64,000 nt of DNA. Source: Serinus canaria (lineage: Eukaryota; Chordata; Aves; Passeriformes; Fringillidae). The position numbers were made by a program, and so were the translations under genes. Positions 12,154 through 23,239 of the stretch are shown here, one piece after another. The stretch is from positions 5,279,501-5,343,500 of the forward strand of contig NC_066333.1 of the NCBI RefSeq assembly GCF_022539315.1, read 5' to 3'. The notes under the pieces were generated by a model. The model was not told the DNA's origin. It did no database searches and saw only the letters and a list, made by a program, of their open reading frames with translations. Each line of letters opens with the position of its first letter. Position 1 is the stretch's first letter.

Positions 12154-12402
12154 GTGGGAAGCACAAGGGATAAAGAGAGTAAATTTAGATTAGATTCTAG
12201 GGATAAATTCTTCCCCATGAGGGTGGTTCAGGCTTCCCAGGGAAGCTGTGGCTGCCCCAACCCTGGGAATGTTCAAGGCCAGGCTGGCCAGGGCTTGGAG
12301 CAACTGAGTCTGGTGGGAGGTGTCCTGCCCATGGCAGGGGGTGGAACTGGGTGGGCTTTAAGGTCCCTTCCAACCAAACCATTCTGTGCCTCTGTTACAT
12401 GA
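12154..12402 (+). mobile_element. CR1 LINE, 5'-truncated, ORF2 C-terminus and 3' tail
   Basis: CR1 is a non-LTR retrotransposon that inserts 3'-end first and is usually truncated. In the plus frame the relic reads KFRLDSRDKFFPMRVV, the decayed C-terminal block of CR1 ORF2. The usual tail follows: TTCAAGGCCAGGCTGG, CATGGCAGGGGGTGGAACTG, then CTTTAAGGTCCCTTCCAACC and a mutated octamer end near 12392. It is inactive: only ~250 bp remain and the frame breaks into the untranslated tail. Confidence 0.9.
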
Positions 12403-14003
12403 ATGTTTTTGGAGATGAGCATTGCTGGTGAGAGGTAAAGGTAAGAGGGCAATACCAGAAGATTTGCCTGCTCCACACTCCTGGGGACCAGAGCAGAGAT
12501 GGGAAGAAGCCAGCCCAGCACCCCCTGAGCAATTTCAGCCTGACATGGGGCAGTGGCAATGAAATCTCACACACAAATCTCACCCAGTCCTGCCAAGCAG
12601 TTCCCAAACCTCCTGTGGGACTCAGCCTGGCAGCAGCTGCCTGTTCTCTGCCTGTGTCTTGTGCTGTGGGAGGGCTTGCAGAGCCTTGGGGAGGGTTATT
12701 AGGAATGGGTTTATTTTATGGTCCAGAAAGGCACCTGCAAAAGCCTTGTGCTCCTGAAATATCTGAAGCACAGGGAGCTCAAGGCCCACACCCAGGTGTT
12801 CATGGGGTCACAGTGTACATAACTCCATGAAGGCAAGAGGGGGATGGCTTGGGTGGCAACTCGTCCTGCAGGAAACCCCATCCAGTGATTACCCTCAGTG
12901 CTCTGCCAGCTGCTTTACTATGCTGAAACTCTGACACCAGAGAGGCTTTCTCACATGGTTGGGAGGGAAAAATTGTTTTTAATATCAGATTTTTAAAAAA
13001 AGAATGTATGGTCTCTATAAACTGTTAAACTTCACTTTATTGATCATAAATCTGTGTTTTGCTCAATGCAAAAGTTTTTCATCTTGCACGGAAAAATGCT
13101 GAAACAGCTACAAATGTCAAAAACACAAAGTTTTCTCTCCTGGACAATTTATATGGAAGTTATTGGATTTTTTTTGTTTAAAAGCACTCTTACCACACTG
13201 TGCTCGCCCACTGGGTTAGGAGAAATTGCCTTTCATTGCCAGGCTTTGTTCCTGCCCTTCACTGATGGGAAGAGACCTGAAAAATAAAGCAAGGGTGCTA
13301 GCCTCTCCTACATGCCACTAGGGATAGAAGGGCTGAATTGGATAAGAAACCCAATAATAGCATAGGAGGAGATATTCCTTGGCAAAGCCACTGCTAAAGT
13401 AGGGCACAGGCAGTGAAAGTGCAGAGCAGGGAGACACCTCACACTGAGACTTATCCTGAGGTCCACACCCCAAAACAGGGGCTGCTGTCAGAGCAGGATG
13501 GGCAGGCCAGGCCTCAGGGGGACATTTCTGGAATTAATGTGGCCCTGGGGGTCACCCCCTGCTCTGTGACCAAGAGCATGGTCCCACCAGTGTCCCAGCC
13601 TCTCTCTCTGCCAGTGGGTCGATGCACCTTGGGACCAAGAGATTAACAGCCCTGTCTTGCTATTAATGACCTGCAAGAGCTGGGAAGGTGCAGAGCAGGG
13701 CCAAGAAATCTTGATTTATTAATGGCAAAGCAGAAAACAAGGAAGGAAAAAGGGGAAGAAAAAATTCCAGCCCAGCCAAGGGTGGTATGGAGACAGATTT
13801 ACCCTGTTGTATCATGCATTTAAAATGGGTCATTTCAGCTAAGGCAGCTGCGTGTTAGCACATTGAATATATTTGGTCTCCTATATTTTTTTTAAGTAAT
13901 ACATCCCATTCAGGAAGATGAAAAATAGGAAAAAAGGATTCTTTTTTGCTTTGTATCCAACTGTCCAAATTAAAACCAAAAAAAAAAAGTGCTTTTCCCT
14001 CAC
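12403..14003. other. Unique noncoding sequence
   Basis: No gene seen. A run of A residues lies at about 13979-13988. Short frames on both strands lack motifs. The GC-richer patches at 12480-12830 and 13400-13650 hold overlapping frames of 60-80 codons. Confidence 0.5.
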
Positions 14004-14133
14004 AAGCCTTGTTTTTCTGCTTGCTCTCCATCACGTGGTACAACAGGTCTCTGTGCTCCACTACAGTGGTCAGCATCTCCCTGGAGATAATGGACTGGAT
14101 CATCACCTGGATGCAATTCTTCCCTTTGGTCAT
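14004..14133 (-). other. Weak exon-like open segment, unrecognised
   Basis: On the minus strand an ATG at 14133 opens a frame with a fairly natural composition (it begins MTKGKNCIQVMIQSIIS). It stays open past a splice-donor-like GTGAGG at 14003-13998. An in-frame TGA lies just upstream of the ATG. I see no good acceptor (pyrimidine tract plus AG) in the right frame. It matches no family I can name, and a stretch of about 45 codons can be open by chance. Confidence 0.12.
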
Positions 14134-16789
14134 AAATCATGATGGGAATACAGTAACCAAAAGCCATGAAATATGAAACCACATAAATAAAGGAAGGAAA
14201 GGACTGTGAATTGTCTGGGGAAATCTGTGCAAAGAAAGGGAGGAGGAGAGACTTGCACTGTTGGAGGAGCCACGACAAATATACATCCTGATTTTAAAGT
14301 CAAACTGTTGCTGTAATTATTTAAGTTTGGCCTTCTCCTGTGTCTCACAGGATGAGGCTTTGTTCTCCTTTCCACTAATTTCATGTGCTTTCTGTTCCTC
14401 TTGGGCTTTGCTTTTATTTCTGCACTTTTCCCACTTCTAGTAGCTCTGTCTACAAATACCCCTGTTATTTCATCATCCCTCCCAGTCCCCAGCTTCTGGC
14501 CTGTTTCTTCTTCTTCCTTTGCCCCTGTTCTGTTAAAATCACGTGATTTTTGTTACCAATCTGAGAACTGCAAACCTGAGCTCCTACAGGGAAAACAGTG
14601 GTCAGCCAAGTCAACAACTTTAACTCTCATCCACATCCAAAAGGTGGGGTCCAAGCACATCCAAATATTCAATTAAATCACAAATGTTAAATCTTCCTTC
14701 ACAACTGCTCAGCCCAAATATAATCAACTCTACAGTTTTGGAAACATGATAAACAAAATTTCACATATTGTCCTATTGGGAAGAAAAGTAAAAAGAAACT
14801 GAAAACAAAATATTGAAAAGTTTAAAAAAGGAGTCCTGAAATCGTACATGGAAATCCTTAATTCAATTAATCTTTATAATAATACTAACAATACTAATAC
14901 TGATAATAATAATAGTAACTTAATTAAACTTTGCTTAATCTTGTAGGCAGCATTTCACCCTTTAGATTTATTGAAATCAAGGCAAGGAATCTGTCACTGC
15001 TTTGTTCTGCACCAATAGCTGGAGTAAACCTGCATGTCCATTCCACTGTGGAAAGAGCTCTGTTTTCCTCAGAATCACTGCAGACATTCCATGTAGTCTA
15101 AAATACCCTGGGATTTATAATTTGAGCACAGTTATTTTATATATGTCAAAATCAGTGGCTGATCCTGCTGTCCTGAGGCTACTACAGCACTAAACCCTTT
15201 TTTTCCAAACTGCTGGCTGCCACTACAGGTTCCCTTGTCCCTGGGAAACTGGATGTTTCACAGAGCTGAAGGACCCTAATTAAAAAATGTTAGTCCTATG
15301 GAAACATGCAGGATACAATTTTTTAAAACATATTTTATTTTCATTGGATTTTAGCTTCTCCTTATGGACACAGTTACATGTTCACATAGATACTAATATT
15401 TAAGAGTTGACAAACTACCACTTTTAGTGGTTGGTTGTTATCTTCCATTCTGGTTCTTCCTAATGAATTAAGGCATTAATGAGGACTTTTACCCCTGGTG
15501 TAATTTTATTTTCTATAATGACACACATCCATCTGGTTGGTGATGGGTGCATATTAGAAGACAGGATAAAACAGAATGTGGAGCTTTGGTTTGAGCCATG
15601 TTTAAGTGGTACAGGTAGAATTGTGTTTCTTTTGGGTCAGCTGCTTTGCTTCAGCTCTGCAGTGCAGTTAATAAACACTGCACACTGCACTTTCAGAGCT
15701 TATAAACTTAGCAGTAATAAAAGGAGCTGAGGGCTCTGACAACTGAGTGAAGCTTATAAATGTCACTGAAAGCCTTTGGGGCCACAGCTCCTGGGGAATA
15801 TATCAGAGCCCTGCAGGGTCTATAAATTCTGCCTATTTACAGGCAGGTTTCTCTCCTGACCATAAAAAACACTGGTCAAAAAGCACTGCTGGATGAGAAC
15901 ACAAAACCTGGATTTCAGTCAGCTCCAGCTTCTTCTTTCAGGAGCCTGTGCATCTCATCAGCACAGCTGTGGTGCCTGTGCTGGGTGTCACACTGAGCCC
16001 GTCACAGGGAGAGCATCTGCAGCTCCTGGCTTGATGGAGGACTGATCCCCAGCAGATGTGAGCTCCTGCCTCCTGCTCAGGCTCTGCTTGCAAAGCTCTT
16101 CACACTTCAAAGCCTGGAGGACCTTGCTAGGTAGCTCAGATGGGGAAGTTTTGGGGCCAGTGGTTTAGAAGCACCTAGGTTGGCCGAGCTGCTTCTCAGC
16201 AGAGGACAAGCAGGGCCTGGGGGCTGTGTCACTGCTCACCTTGTGTCCCCCACGGTCTGAACAGGCTCCCAGGCCCCCAGAGCATAAATCAAAACTGCTG
16301 TTTGCACCCCCTCTACAAACCCACCCACGTCTCAGCTTCAAGGAGGCTCATGAATAGACACATTTTTTGCAGGAACCCAAAAAGCCTCTCATGAATTCCG
16401 TGCTCCTGAGTGCTGTAGGCAGGCATCCACCTAGCAGCAGCAGGAGGAGGCACCATGAGCACCTCAGGTTTCCTCTCAGCATCCTGATCCCAGCTCCATT
16501 CCACCCCACCCACTGTCTGACAAGCTGCTTTAATGGATGGGCACTGGCCTTCCGTGGAGGGGCTAAATGTAAAACTTCCCTCTGCTTCTCTTGTCAAAGT
16601 TAAAAGCTTTTCACGTCTGTGTTAATGTTTCTTTTTTTTTTTTTTCCCTCCTGTCTGCTGGCTCCAATGACAAATACTACATCTTGTAGTATATTGAATG
16701 CAGTATATTGAATGGCTGGCAGAGGCAGAATAAGGCACCTGTGATTTATCTCTGGGAGTTTGGGCTGGATGACACTGCTGGGAACAGAC
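14134..16789. other. Unique noncoding sequence with AT-rich low-complexity patch
   Basis: No gene seen. Positions 14868-14925 are an AAT/ACTA-rich low-complexity patch. Between 15660 and 15840 there are several TTATAAA/TATAAAT words (CDX/HOX13-like). At 16687-16713 AGTATATTGAATG is nearly duplicated. A poly-T run lies at about 16632-16644. Confidence 0.5.
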
Positions 16790-17040
16790 GGGGGCTCTGA
16801 GCTGTCACCTGATTACTAATTCTAGGATTTCTCCTCCGAGAGTGAGAAGGAGTGAGCTAGAATGAAGGGTACAAAAAGCAAATCAATAAACAGGTTAGTG
16901 TTTGCATCATTATTAACACTTGGGCTGTCAACACACCCATTGAAACTATCGCTCAGGGCAGCTCCAGATTTAATGGTCAGTGTAACAGATTTACTGTAAA
17001 TGTTAGCTAAGGCAGGAGGGAGGGGGGATCTCACTGACAA
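16790..17040. promoter_or_regulatory. Candidate conserved noncoding element
   Basis: A unique block with a MEIS-like GCTGTCA (16801-16807), GATTA (16811-16815), a forkhead-type ATAAACA (16886-16892) and TTTGCATCATTATTAAC. Motif density suggests a regulatory element. Inference only. Confidence 0.3.
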
Positions 17041-17559
17041 ATAATGGAGATTTCAGTGGGATGCATGGAACCCTTTATGTGTGTGCATAAATAACGCTGG
17101 GATTGCCAGGCAGAGGCAGCGGGGGCTTTCTGCAGCATTTCTTCTGGCAGGGCTGTGGTGTGTCCCCGTGCTCCCCTTCCCTCCCCACAGCCCCTGCTTC
17201 CCTCCACTCACAGGCAGCAGCTGCACATCAATTAAATCACCAAGGGAGCTTTGATCTTGGGAGCCCCTCACACACCCCTTAATAGCCTGGAGAAGGGAGG
17301 GGAAGAGAAGGGTGGTGCTGCCATCTTCACACTAAATTAGCCTGTGATGATGAAGTTGGGTTTTACTGGTTTTACCCAGCTGATGGGCTCCTGCCAGTTT
17401 CCCCTCTCCACAGACAGTCACCTTTGCAGAGGTTCCTTAGGAGCACTCTGTCTTTGCCCCTTCCCTGTGTACCTGTCCTCACACTTTCCACAAGTAACAC
17501 ACACCCAAGCAGCTCTGAGCTGTATGAATGAGTGCACAATCAAGTGTCTCTGCTTAAAT
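17041..17559. other. Unique noncoding sequence
   Basis: No gene or repeat seen. GC-richer than its neighbours, with motif-free frames of about 72 codons. Confidence 0.5.
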
Positions 17560-17720
17560 TACTGATGAAATGATAAATCTGCTGCAGAGTAAATTGGCTG
17601 AAGAGGAATCTTTCCAAGCCCTGTCGGTGCTGCCACTTTTTCAAATGAAAGCTCTCATAAAGAAATTAAACTGGTTAAAATGAAAAAGTATCTAAATTCA
17701 AGTAGCTTTTGCAGAGGAGG
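17560..17720. promoter_or_regulatory. Candidate conserved noncoding element
   Basis: A short AT-rich unique block with ATGATAAATC, GTAAATTGG and GAAATTAAACTGGTTAAAATG words and few stop-free frames. Weak candidate enhancer by composition. Confidence 0.22.
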
Positions 17721-19519
17721 GTTTGTGTTTTGCAGTGTCATGTCAGGTAGATCCTTCTCCAGGAACACCCTGCTGCTTTCCTTGCTTGTTTTAAATGGTT
17801 CCCACATACACATTGATAATAGTCCTTCAATCTCCAGGTAACTGCTTCTGCTCAGGGCTGCTGCCAGGAGAAGGAGGGACCCAGAGGCTGAAACCTCAGG
17901 GTGGAGGATGTACCAGTCACACGTAGCTCTCCCTGCCTCAGGGGCTGCTCACTGTCCTGGAGGTTTGAGCCTAATGGCAAAATAAAATATCCTGGAGCTG
18001 CACTGCTTTGATCTTCCCAAATGACATCTTCATCTCCTGCCCTCCAGACAGACACCTCAGGAAGTGTGGGTTTATAGAATGAGAAAATCCACTCTGCTCC
18101 AGGCTTAAGGAATTCTTGCTGAGAATGCCCACCCCAGTGGAACTCTGCCTTCAGAGCAGGGGCTCTGGACACAATGAAAGATGCTTGAAAGCTCCTAGCC
18201 ATGTCCCAGCTAGTGTAAAAGCCTCTCATAGGAAACTTCCACTCAGAACATCTAGAGGCACAGCAGAGACCCAGGGCAGAGTCTGAGACCATTTGAGAGT
18301 CCCATCTCTGCAGGGCATGGATCAGTGACAGAGCCCAGGGAGGGTGAGAGACTGGGCACCCAGGAGGTACCTCAGGAGCAAGAGCAGCACAACTCCCTCT
18401 CCTCCTCACTCCAGACTGTCCCAGCCCTCACCTTCCCCGTGCATGCTGTCTCAAGATGCTTTTCATGCATTTCTGCCCCAGTGATGTTGATAAGCTCTGT
18501 CATTAGTGCAGAACACACAATGTGGTGAGAACAGGCTTCTCTCAGCCCTTAATTTCATTAGAAACAAGCCCCAGATGAAACCCATTCAGAGATTCCTGAA
18601 TGCCCCTTTCTGCCAGGAGAAGCCTACAACAGGGCCAGAGGATTTATTTACCTGTTAGAACTGGCACCTCTGGGGCAGCACCTCCTGGGAATGTCTTCCA
18701 CACTCTGACTTGCATTACTTGCCAGGACCTCAAGCCCTTCTGAGCCCAGTAGGTGTGCAGCAATCAGAGGTCTGGTGGAACATGATGGGATGCAGGCAAT
18801 GCTTTCTGAGGTTACAGCTGGTAAATGCCACAGTTGAAACCCTTCAGTGTCTGACTCAGGCCCAGCAATGTGGATCTCCTCACATCAGTTGATTTTGTGC
18901 TATGTTGTGGTTCAGCCCCAGGTCCCAAAGCAGATCTGAGAAGTGCCCAGGGCATGGGGGCACCTCAGGTGGACATCCCCAAAGTGCTTCTGGGATAACC
19001 TGAGACTGTCATCCACTCACACACGGTCAGTGCTGAACCCCTCTCCAAAGGGCACATCTACCTTGTGCCACAGCAGTGCCAGCCCAGACTTCCAGCCTTC
19101 CTGGGACTACAAATTCAACCCCAAATGCAGCAGCTGCAAAATCAGCATTAACACGTTTCGGTTTGATTTTGATTTCTAAAGGGCTGGTGGCAAAGAAAAG
19201 CTCTGGAGGCTCTCTGTGGAGCTGAGCTCTAATTCCTGGAGAAGAGAGCAGCCCTGTGAGTTCAGAGCACTGCTTGCTCCCTTTAATCCCTGCACTATCG
19301 ACTGCAGGAAGAACAAACCTCCTTGGAAGTCTTAATTGGAGCGAGTGGCGTCTGACGATTTTTGTTTAAACTGTAAAAGAAGACTCCTCCCTGGTGGGAG
19401 ATGTTCAGCAATCAGAATGAGGAGGAAAAAAACAAACCCTTGCTGCACACAGCCTGGCTGTGCAGTGGATAACCCAGAGGAGAGCAGCCCTGGGAGCTGC
19501 AGGGATATTTGGACAAGGT
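17721..19519. other. Unique noncoding sequence, one long unrecognised frame
   Basis: The minus strand has a 185-codon ATG frame (18409-17852). Its product is rich in Ser, Trp and Pro, shows no domain I recognise, and shares the space with plus-strand frames. No exon or promoter structure is visible. I treat it as chance. Confidence 0.45.
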
Positions 19520-19725
19520 GACCCCGCACCGAGCACATTAGCTGCATTATCGGCCTCTAAACTGTCTCCCTGCTTTACATATCTGTATGGCCCACATATT
19601 GAAGGGGGAGATTAGCTTGATTATCAATGGGGGAATGAGCCAAACAATTACTTTCATTATTGAATATCCAATTAATTATTCAGGAGGCAAATCAATTATT
19701 CATATCTCATTTAAACTGGGTCGGG
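19520..19725. promoter_or_regulatory. Candidate conserved noncoding element
   Basis: A unique AT-rich block with the inverted word TTGATTATCAA (19618-19628, ONECUT/CUT-like), TAATTA (19673-19678) inside CCAATTAATTATTC, and AATCAATTATTCATAT downstream. This dense run of homeodomain-like sites is typical of deeply conserved enhancers. Confidence 0.37.
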
Positions 19726-20076
19726 GGAGAAGCGCTGCCACTTGACAGAGCTGTTCACAGCCTCTCTGGGCGCAGCAACAATTCTGCTGCAACAGGGAGG
19801 AACTGCACTGGGAGCAAAAGCCAAGCCCAAAATTATATTCCCCAGACCATATGGATATCCATCCATACACATTGGGTGTCCAAGGCCAATTCCAGAACTG
19901 TGGAGAGTCTGGAACTCCCTTCAGGGCCTCCTCAGCCACGATTATTGCTACCTTTGAATTGTGACACAAAGCATCCTCCAGGCCAGCACCAACAGGAGTT
20001 CAGAAGCCCATGGGAGTCAGGCATGTGCTGTAGGAGTACTGAGATGCAGAGGACTCAGATCTATTTGGTCTTATGT
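19726..20076. other. Unique noncoding sequence
   Basis: No gene seen. The 260-codon plus-strand frame that crosses here (19660-20442) owes its length to the stop-free GAAA tract that follows. Confidence 0.55.
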
Positions 20077-20312
20077 GAAGAAAAGAAGAAAGAAAAGAAG
20101 GAAAGAAAGGAGGAAAGGAGGAAAGAAAGAAGGAAAAAGGAGGAAAGGAGGAAAGAAAGGAAGAAAGCAAGGAAGGAAAGAAAGGAAAGAAAGGAAAGAA
20201 AGGAAAGAAAGAAGAAAGAAAGAAAGAAGAAAGAAAGAAAGAGAAAGAAAGAAAGAAAGAAAGAAAAAGAAAACGAAAGAAAGAACGAGAAAGAAAGAAA
20301 GAAAGAAAGAAG
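20077..20312. repeat. GAAA/GGAA polypurine microsatellite
   Basis: About 235 bp, purine on the plus strand apart from a few C interruptions, made of interleaved GAAA, GGAA and GAAGAAA units. All frames are open and read as Lys/Glu/Arg runs on the plus strand and Ser/Phe/Leu runs on the minus strand, so the long frames across it are artefacts. Long enough for triplex formation and length polymorphism. Confidence 0.95.
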
Positions 20313-20549
20313 ATCTTATGCAGCTAGCAGGAGAGAATCTCCTGGAGAACAGCAGACTCTTAACCATTTTTCAAAACCTGATATCATCATAGAGATATTT
20401 TACCAGCAAAATATCTATATCTTGCTTCCCTCACTTAAATAATGGAAATAATAATTTTAAAAAATGTTTGCTCACTCTCTTGTTGTACATGTCTTCTTTG
20501 GAGGCAGGAGTGGGAGCACACACAGAATGCAGAGAGCAACACCCCAGTG
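20313..20549. other. Unique noncoding sequence
   Basis: Short spacer between the GAAA tract and the first copy of a 55-bp repeated motif. Nothing else seen. Confidence 0.5.
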
Positions 20550-20604
20550 CTGCAGTGCCTGCTCCATCCACACACTCTTTGCCATGGTCATACATTGTTC
20601 ATCC
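20550..20604 (+). repeat. 55-bp dispersed repeat, copy 1
   Basis: This 55-bp segment, starting CTGCAGTGCCTGCTCCATCC, recurs in the same orientation 1938 bp downstream (22488-22542) with 50 of 55 bases identical. The flanking sequences show no similarity. I do not recognise the parent element. Confidence 0.85.
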
Positions 20605-20999
20605 ATCCAAAGCATAAACAAACAACTTACTGCAGGTTCCAGAGCACCCATGGCAGAGAGAAAGGGGAGACTGAGACAAGGCAAGGAAGGAAACACAGCC
20701 TGGCCAGAGCAGATCCAGGAATATAACCAGGGTGGAAATTGTATGGAAAGGCCAAGGCCTGAAAACTCAGTGACAGCTGGCTGCAACTGTTTGAAAAGCA
20801 GGGAAACAGAAGGAATCATAACTCCCTGTGTATGTGTGTGTGTATTTCCAAGACAAATGGGTCCCTGGGACATTCAGTGTCTGGGAACACTCCTTTCCTC
20901 CTCACACAGTCACTTGTCCTCACTGTGGCCAAGCCCCAGCCCTCCAATAATCTCAGGTTTGTGTCTTTTTCCTTCTTTGCACAAACAGAAGCAAGTGAT
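20605..20999. other. Unique noncoding sequence
   Basis: No gene seen. A short GTATGTGTGTGTGT run lies near 20830-20843. Frames up to 188 codons (20464-21030, plus) overlap a 133-codon minus frame and carry no motif. Confidence 0.5.
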
Positions 21000-21265
21000 A
21001 CCACATTGGAAACAAATTGTCAATTACTGAACAATCAAGCCCTCCATTTGTTTGTTAGATTGACTCTCAAATAGCCCAATTAATTATAACAGCACTAATT
21101 ATTAAGATACACTGGTAGTCATCTCCTATTCCAGGGAGAAGAGGAAAGTCTTTCCTTCTGCTTTTGCTGTCACAGTAGCAGCCTTACCCAATAGGGCGAT
21201 TTATCTCTGTCAAGCCACTAAAATGATAATGCCAATTAAATCACACAAGTAATTGCTGTTGGGGT
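21000..21265. promoter_or_regulatory. Candidate conserved noncoding element
   Basis: A unique AT-rich block with two TAATTA cores (21081-21086 and 21096-21101) 15 bp apart, followed by GGGCGATTTATC and TGATAATGCCAATTAAATCAC words. The homeodomain-site clustering suggests an enhancer. Confidence 0.35.
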
Positions 21266-21904
21266 CCCCATGGATTTCTCCCGGCAGAGTCAGGTGGAAT
21301 ATGAATGCAGGCTGTCCAGAGAGGGCTGGATCCTCTTCAGGGACAGCTCCATCAGCACTGGTCCTTGTCCTGCTCTGATCACTGTCGTGGGGACCACAGG
21401 CAGAGCCCCCAGCTTGAGCTCTCAGGGTCCTCAACAGCCCCAGCTGAGCATCTCTGCAGCCAGGAGTGGGGGAGTCACTCAGCCTCACACAGAGATGCCA
21501 CTGGGCCCTTCAGGGCATGAACAGGCACAGGGCTGCCCCTTTTGTTCTCTGCTGCTTTGCAGCTTCCCAGGAGCCTCCAGCATCTCCTGCTCCTGTCCTG
21601 TCTGGACCTGGGCTGTGTCCTCCATCCCCTCAGACCAGAAATGCAGCTGGATCTGGTGTTACAGGCCTTCCTGGACACTCACACTGTAAAAAAAAAAGAT
21701 CTATGTACAACATGAACATGAAGTGTGGTCCAGAGAGGGCTGAAGGATCACAGACACAGGTAAGAGTGGTTGTGACTGATACAGCTGCTGCAAAAAGGGG
21801 GGGGTGTGCCCCCATCCCCTGTCCTGTGCTTTCTGCTTATTGTAATGAATTGATGTCTCTGTGGCTGGGCAGACCCCACCTAAAAAGAGCAGTGTGATCT
21901 AACC
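21266..21904. other. Unique GC-richer noncoding sequence
   Basis: Several frames of 70-143 codons are open on both strands between 21210 and 21897. None has a recognisable domain, and the open frames reflect base composition. A short A run lies at 21686-21696. Confidence 0.5.
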
Positions 21905-22130
21905 CAATCTCTCTTCTCATTCGATTAAAGCCCGTGAAAGCAGGCAGGTAACCTTGTTAATATCACGTTTATTAGAGGGAAGGGGGACAGAAAATTAAGA
22001 TATACTTCATGTTGTTGCTAATTAGAAAAATTGAGACTTTGCATCTGTGCAAGGCAGAGCAACATGTGGCATTAACAGATGTGAACTCATTACACAGCTG
22101 CATCAGAGGAAATTGTGCCACCACAGCAAC
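21905..22130. promoter_or_regulatory. Candidate conserved noncoding element
   Basis: A unique block with TCGATTAAAGCCCGTG, GTTAATATCACGTTTATTAG and GCTAATTAG words. Inferred enhancer candidate, no direct support. Confidence 0.3.
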
Positions 22131-22487
22131 AAAAATCTCAAAATCACATTTCCCCCAGTGCCTCAGCTCCCATTGCCTTCTCCTTCCTTCCTCTAAAAAA
22201 AGTTTTCTCCGGGGTTATTGGAGTTGTTTTTATTGTTTTTCTGGGGGAGCAGAGAGGAAGGGAGGCTGTTCTTTTTGCAGATACACACTGAACCCCCAGA
22301 GAAGCTCAGAGCAGAAACAAGGCAGGCTGCAGCACGACAGCACAGCCTCTGGCTCCTGCTAAAACACAGGGGGCTCTGCAGCTGGAATAAAACCCATCCT
22401 GCCTTTCCCTGGCTAGGGGAACCACAGGGAACGGAGCAGGGAAGTTGCAGGCAGCCTCTTCCCAAGGGCTCTCCAGACATGACTTCC
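22131..22487. other. Unique noncoding sequence
   Basis: No gene seen. Overlapping frames of about 110-119 codons on both strands lack known motifs. Confidence 0.5.
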
Positions 22488-22542
22488 CTGCAGTGCCTGG
22501 TCCATCCACACACTCTTTGCCACGGCCACACATTGTTCTTCC
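22488..22542 (+). repeat. 55-bp dispersed repeat, copy 2
   Basis: Direct-orientation partner of 20550-20604. The five differences are one C/G, three T/C transitions (C here) and one A/T. The copy here keeps a CpG (CACGGCC) that reads TG in the other copy, so copy 1 may have lost it by deamination. Confidence 0.85.
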
Positions 22543-23141
22543 CTGCAAGGTGGAGGGAAGTGGGAGTAACACCTTAAATGAGGTGTCACCAATAACCTGC
22601 TTCAAATCCTGCCCTTCATCCCCCTGGGAGTCATCAAAGAGCACCAGACCACTTGACATCTACAGTAAAGAGCAGCCAAACAGCATGAAAACAGGTCACT
22701 TTTTTATCATTTCCTCTGTATGTTCTGCTTAACTTTTCATCTCAGACAGCAGAAGCCAATCCCAGAGGAAAATCAGAGGTCAGGTTTGGGATTCCTCCCT
22801 TGCAGTGCTCCCAGGAGCTGATTTGCTCCCTGGCACAGCAGAGAGTAGCCCAGCAAAGCAGCTGTGTTAAAATGCACCAACTTTGCCATGATGCTTGTTT
22901 CATTTGTGCCTCATTCAGCTCTGGAGAGGCTCAGCTGTATTTCTGGGCAGTCAAAAACATCACAGTGTTATCAAGAGGCACCACTCTAGCAGTTTGGGGA
23001 TGCACAGGCAGGGTGTTGGAAATCAACTCCCAAATAGCTGGGCACTGGATACAAAACAAAAATAAATAGAGAGACTGGAAAATTAGGTCCAAAGACAGGT
23101 TTTGCCTTTCTCTGAGAAGATTTTGCAGGACAAAGGAAGAT
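22543..23141. other. Unique noncoding sequence
   Basis: No gene, element or regulatory signature recognised. Confidence 0.5.
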
Positions 23142-23207
<66 letters not shown>

Positions 23208-23239
23208 GATAGAGATAGATATAGATAGATAGATAGATA
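23142..23239. repeat. GATA tetranucleotide microsatellite
   Basis: An uninterrupted (GATA)n run from 23142 to about 23206, then GATAGAGATAGAGATA variants to 23239. The reverse frames read as repeated Tyr-Leu-Ser-Ile and are artefacts. The array also forms many adjacent WGATAR GATA-factor words. Confidence 0.97.

Noticed and set aside
17852..18409. 185-codon minus frame
   Set aside because: No recognisable domain, GC-rich composition, and overlap with plus frames.
19660..20442. 260-codon Lys/Glu-rich plus frame
   Set aside because: Its length comes from the stop-free GAAA tract. The non-repeat part shows no domain.
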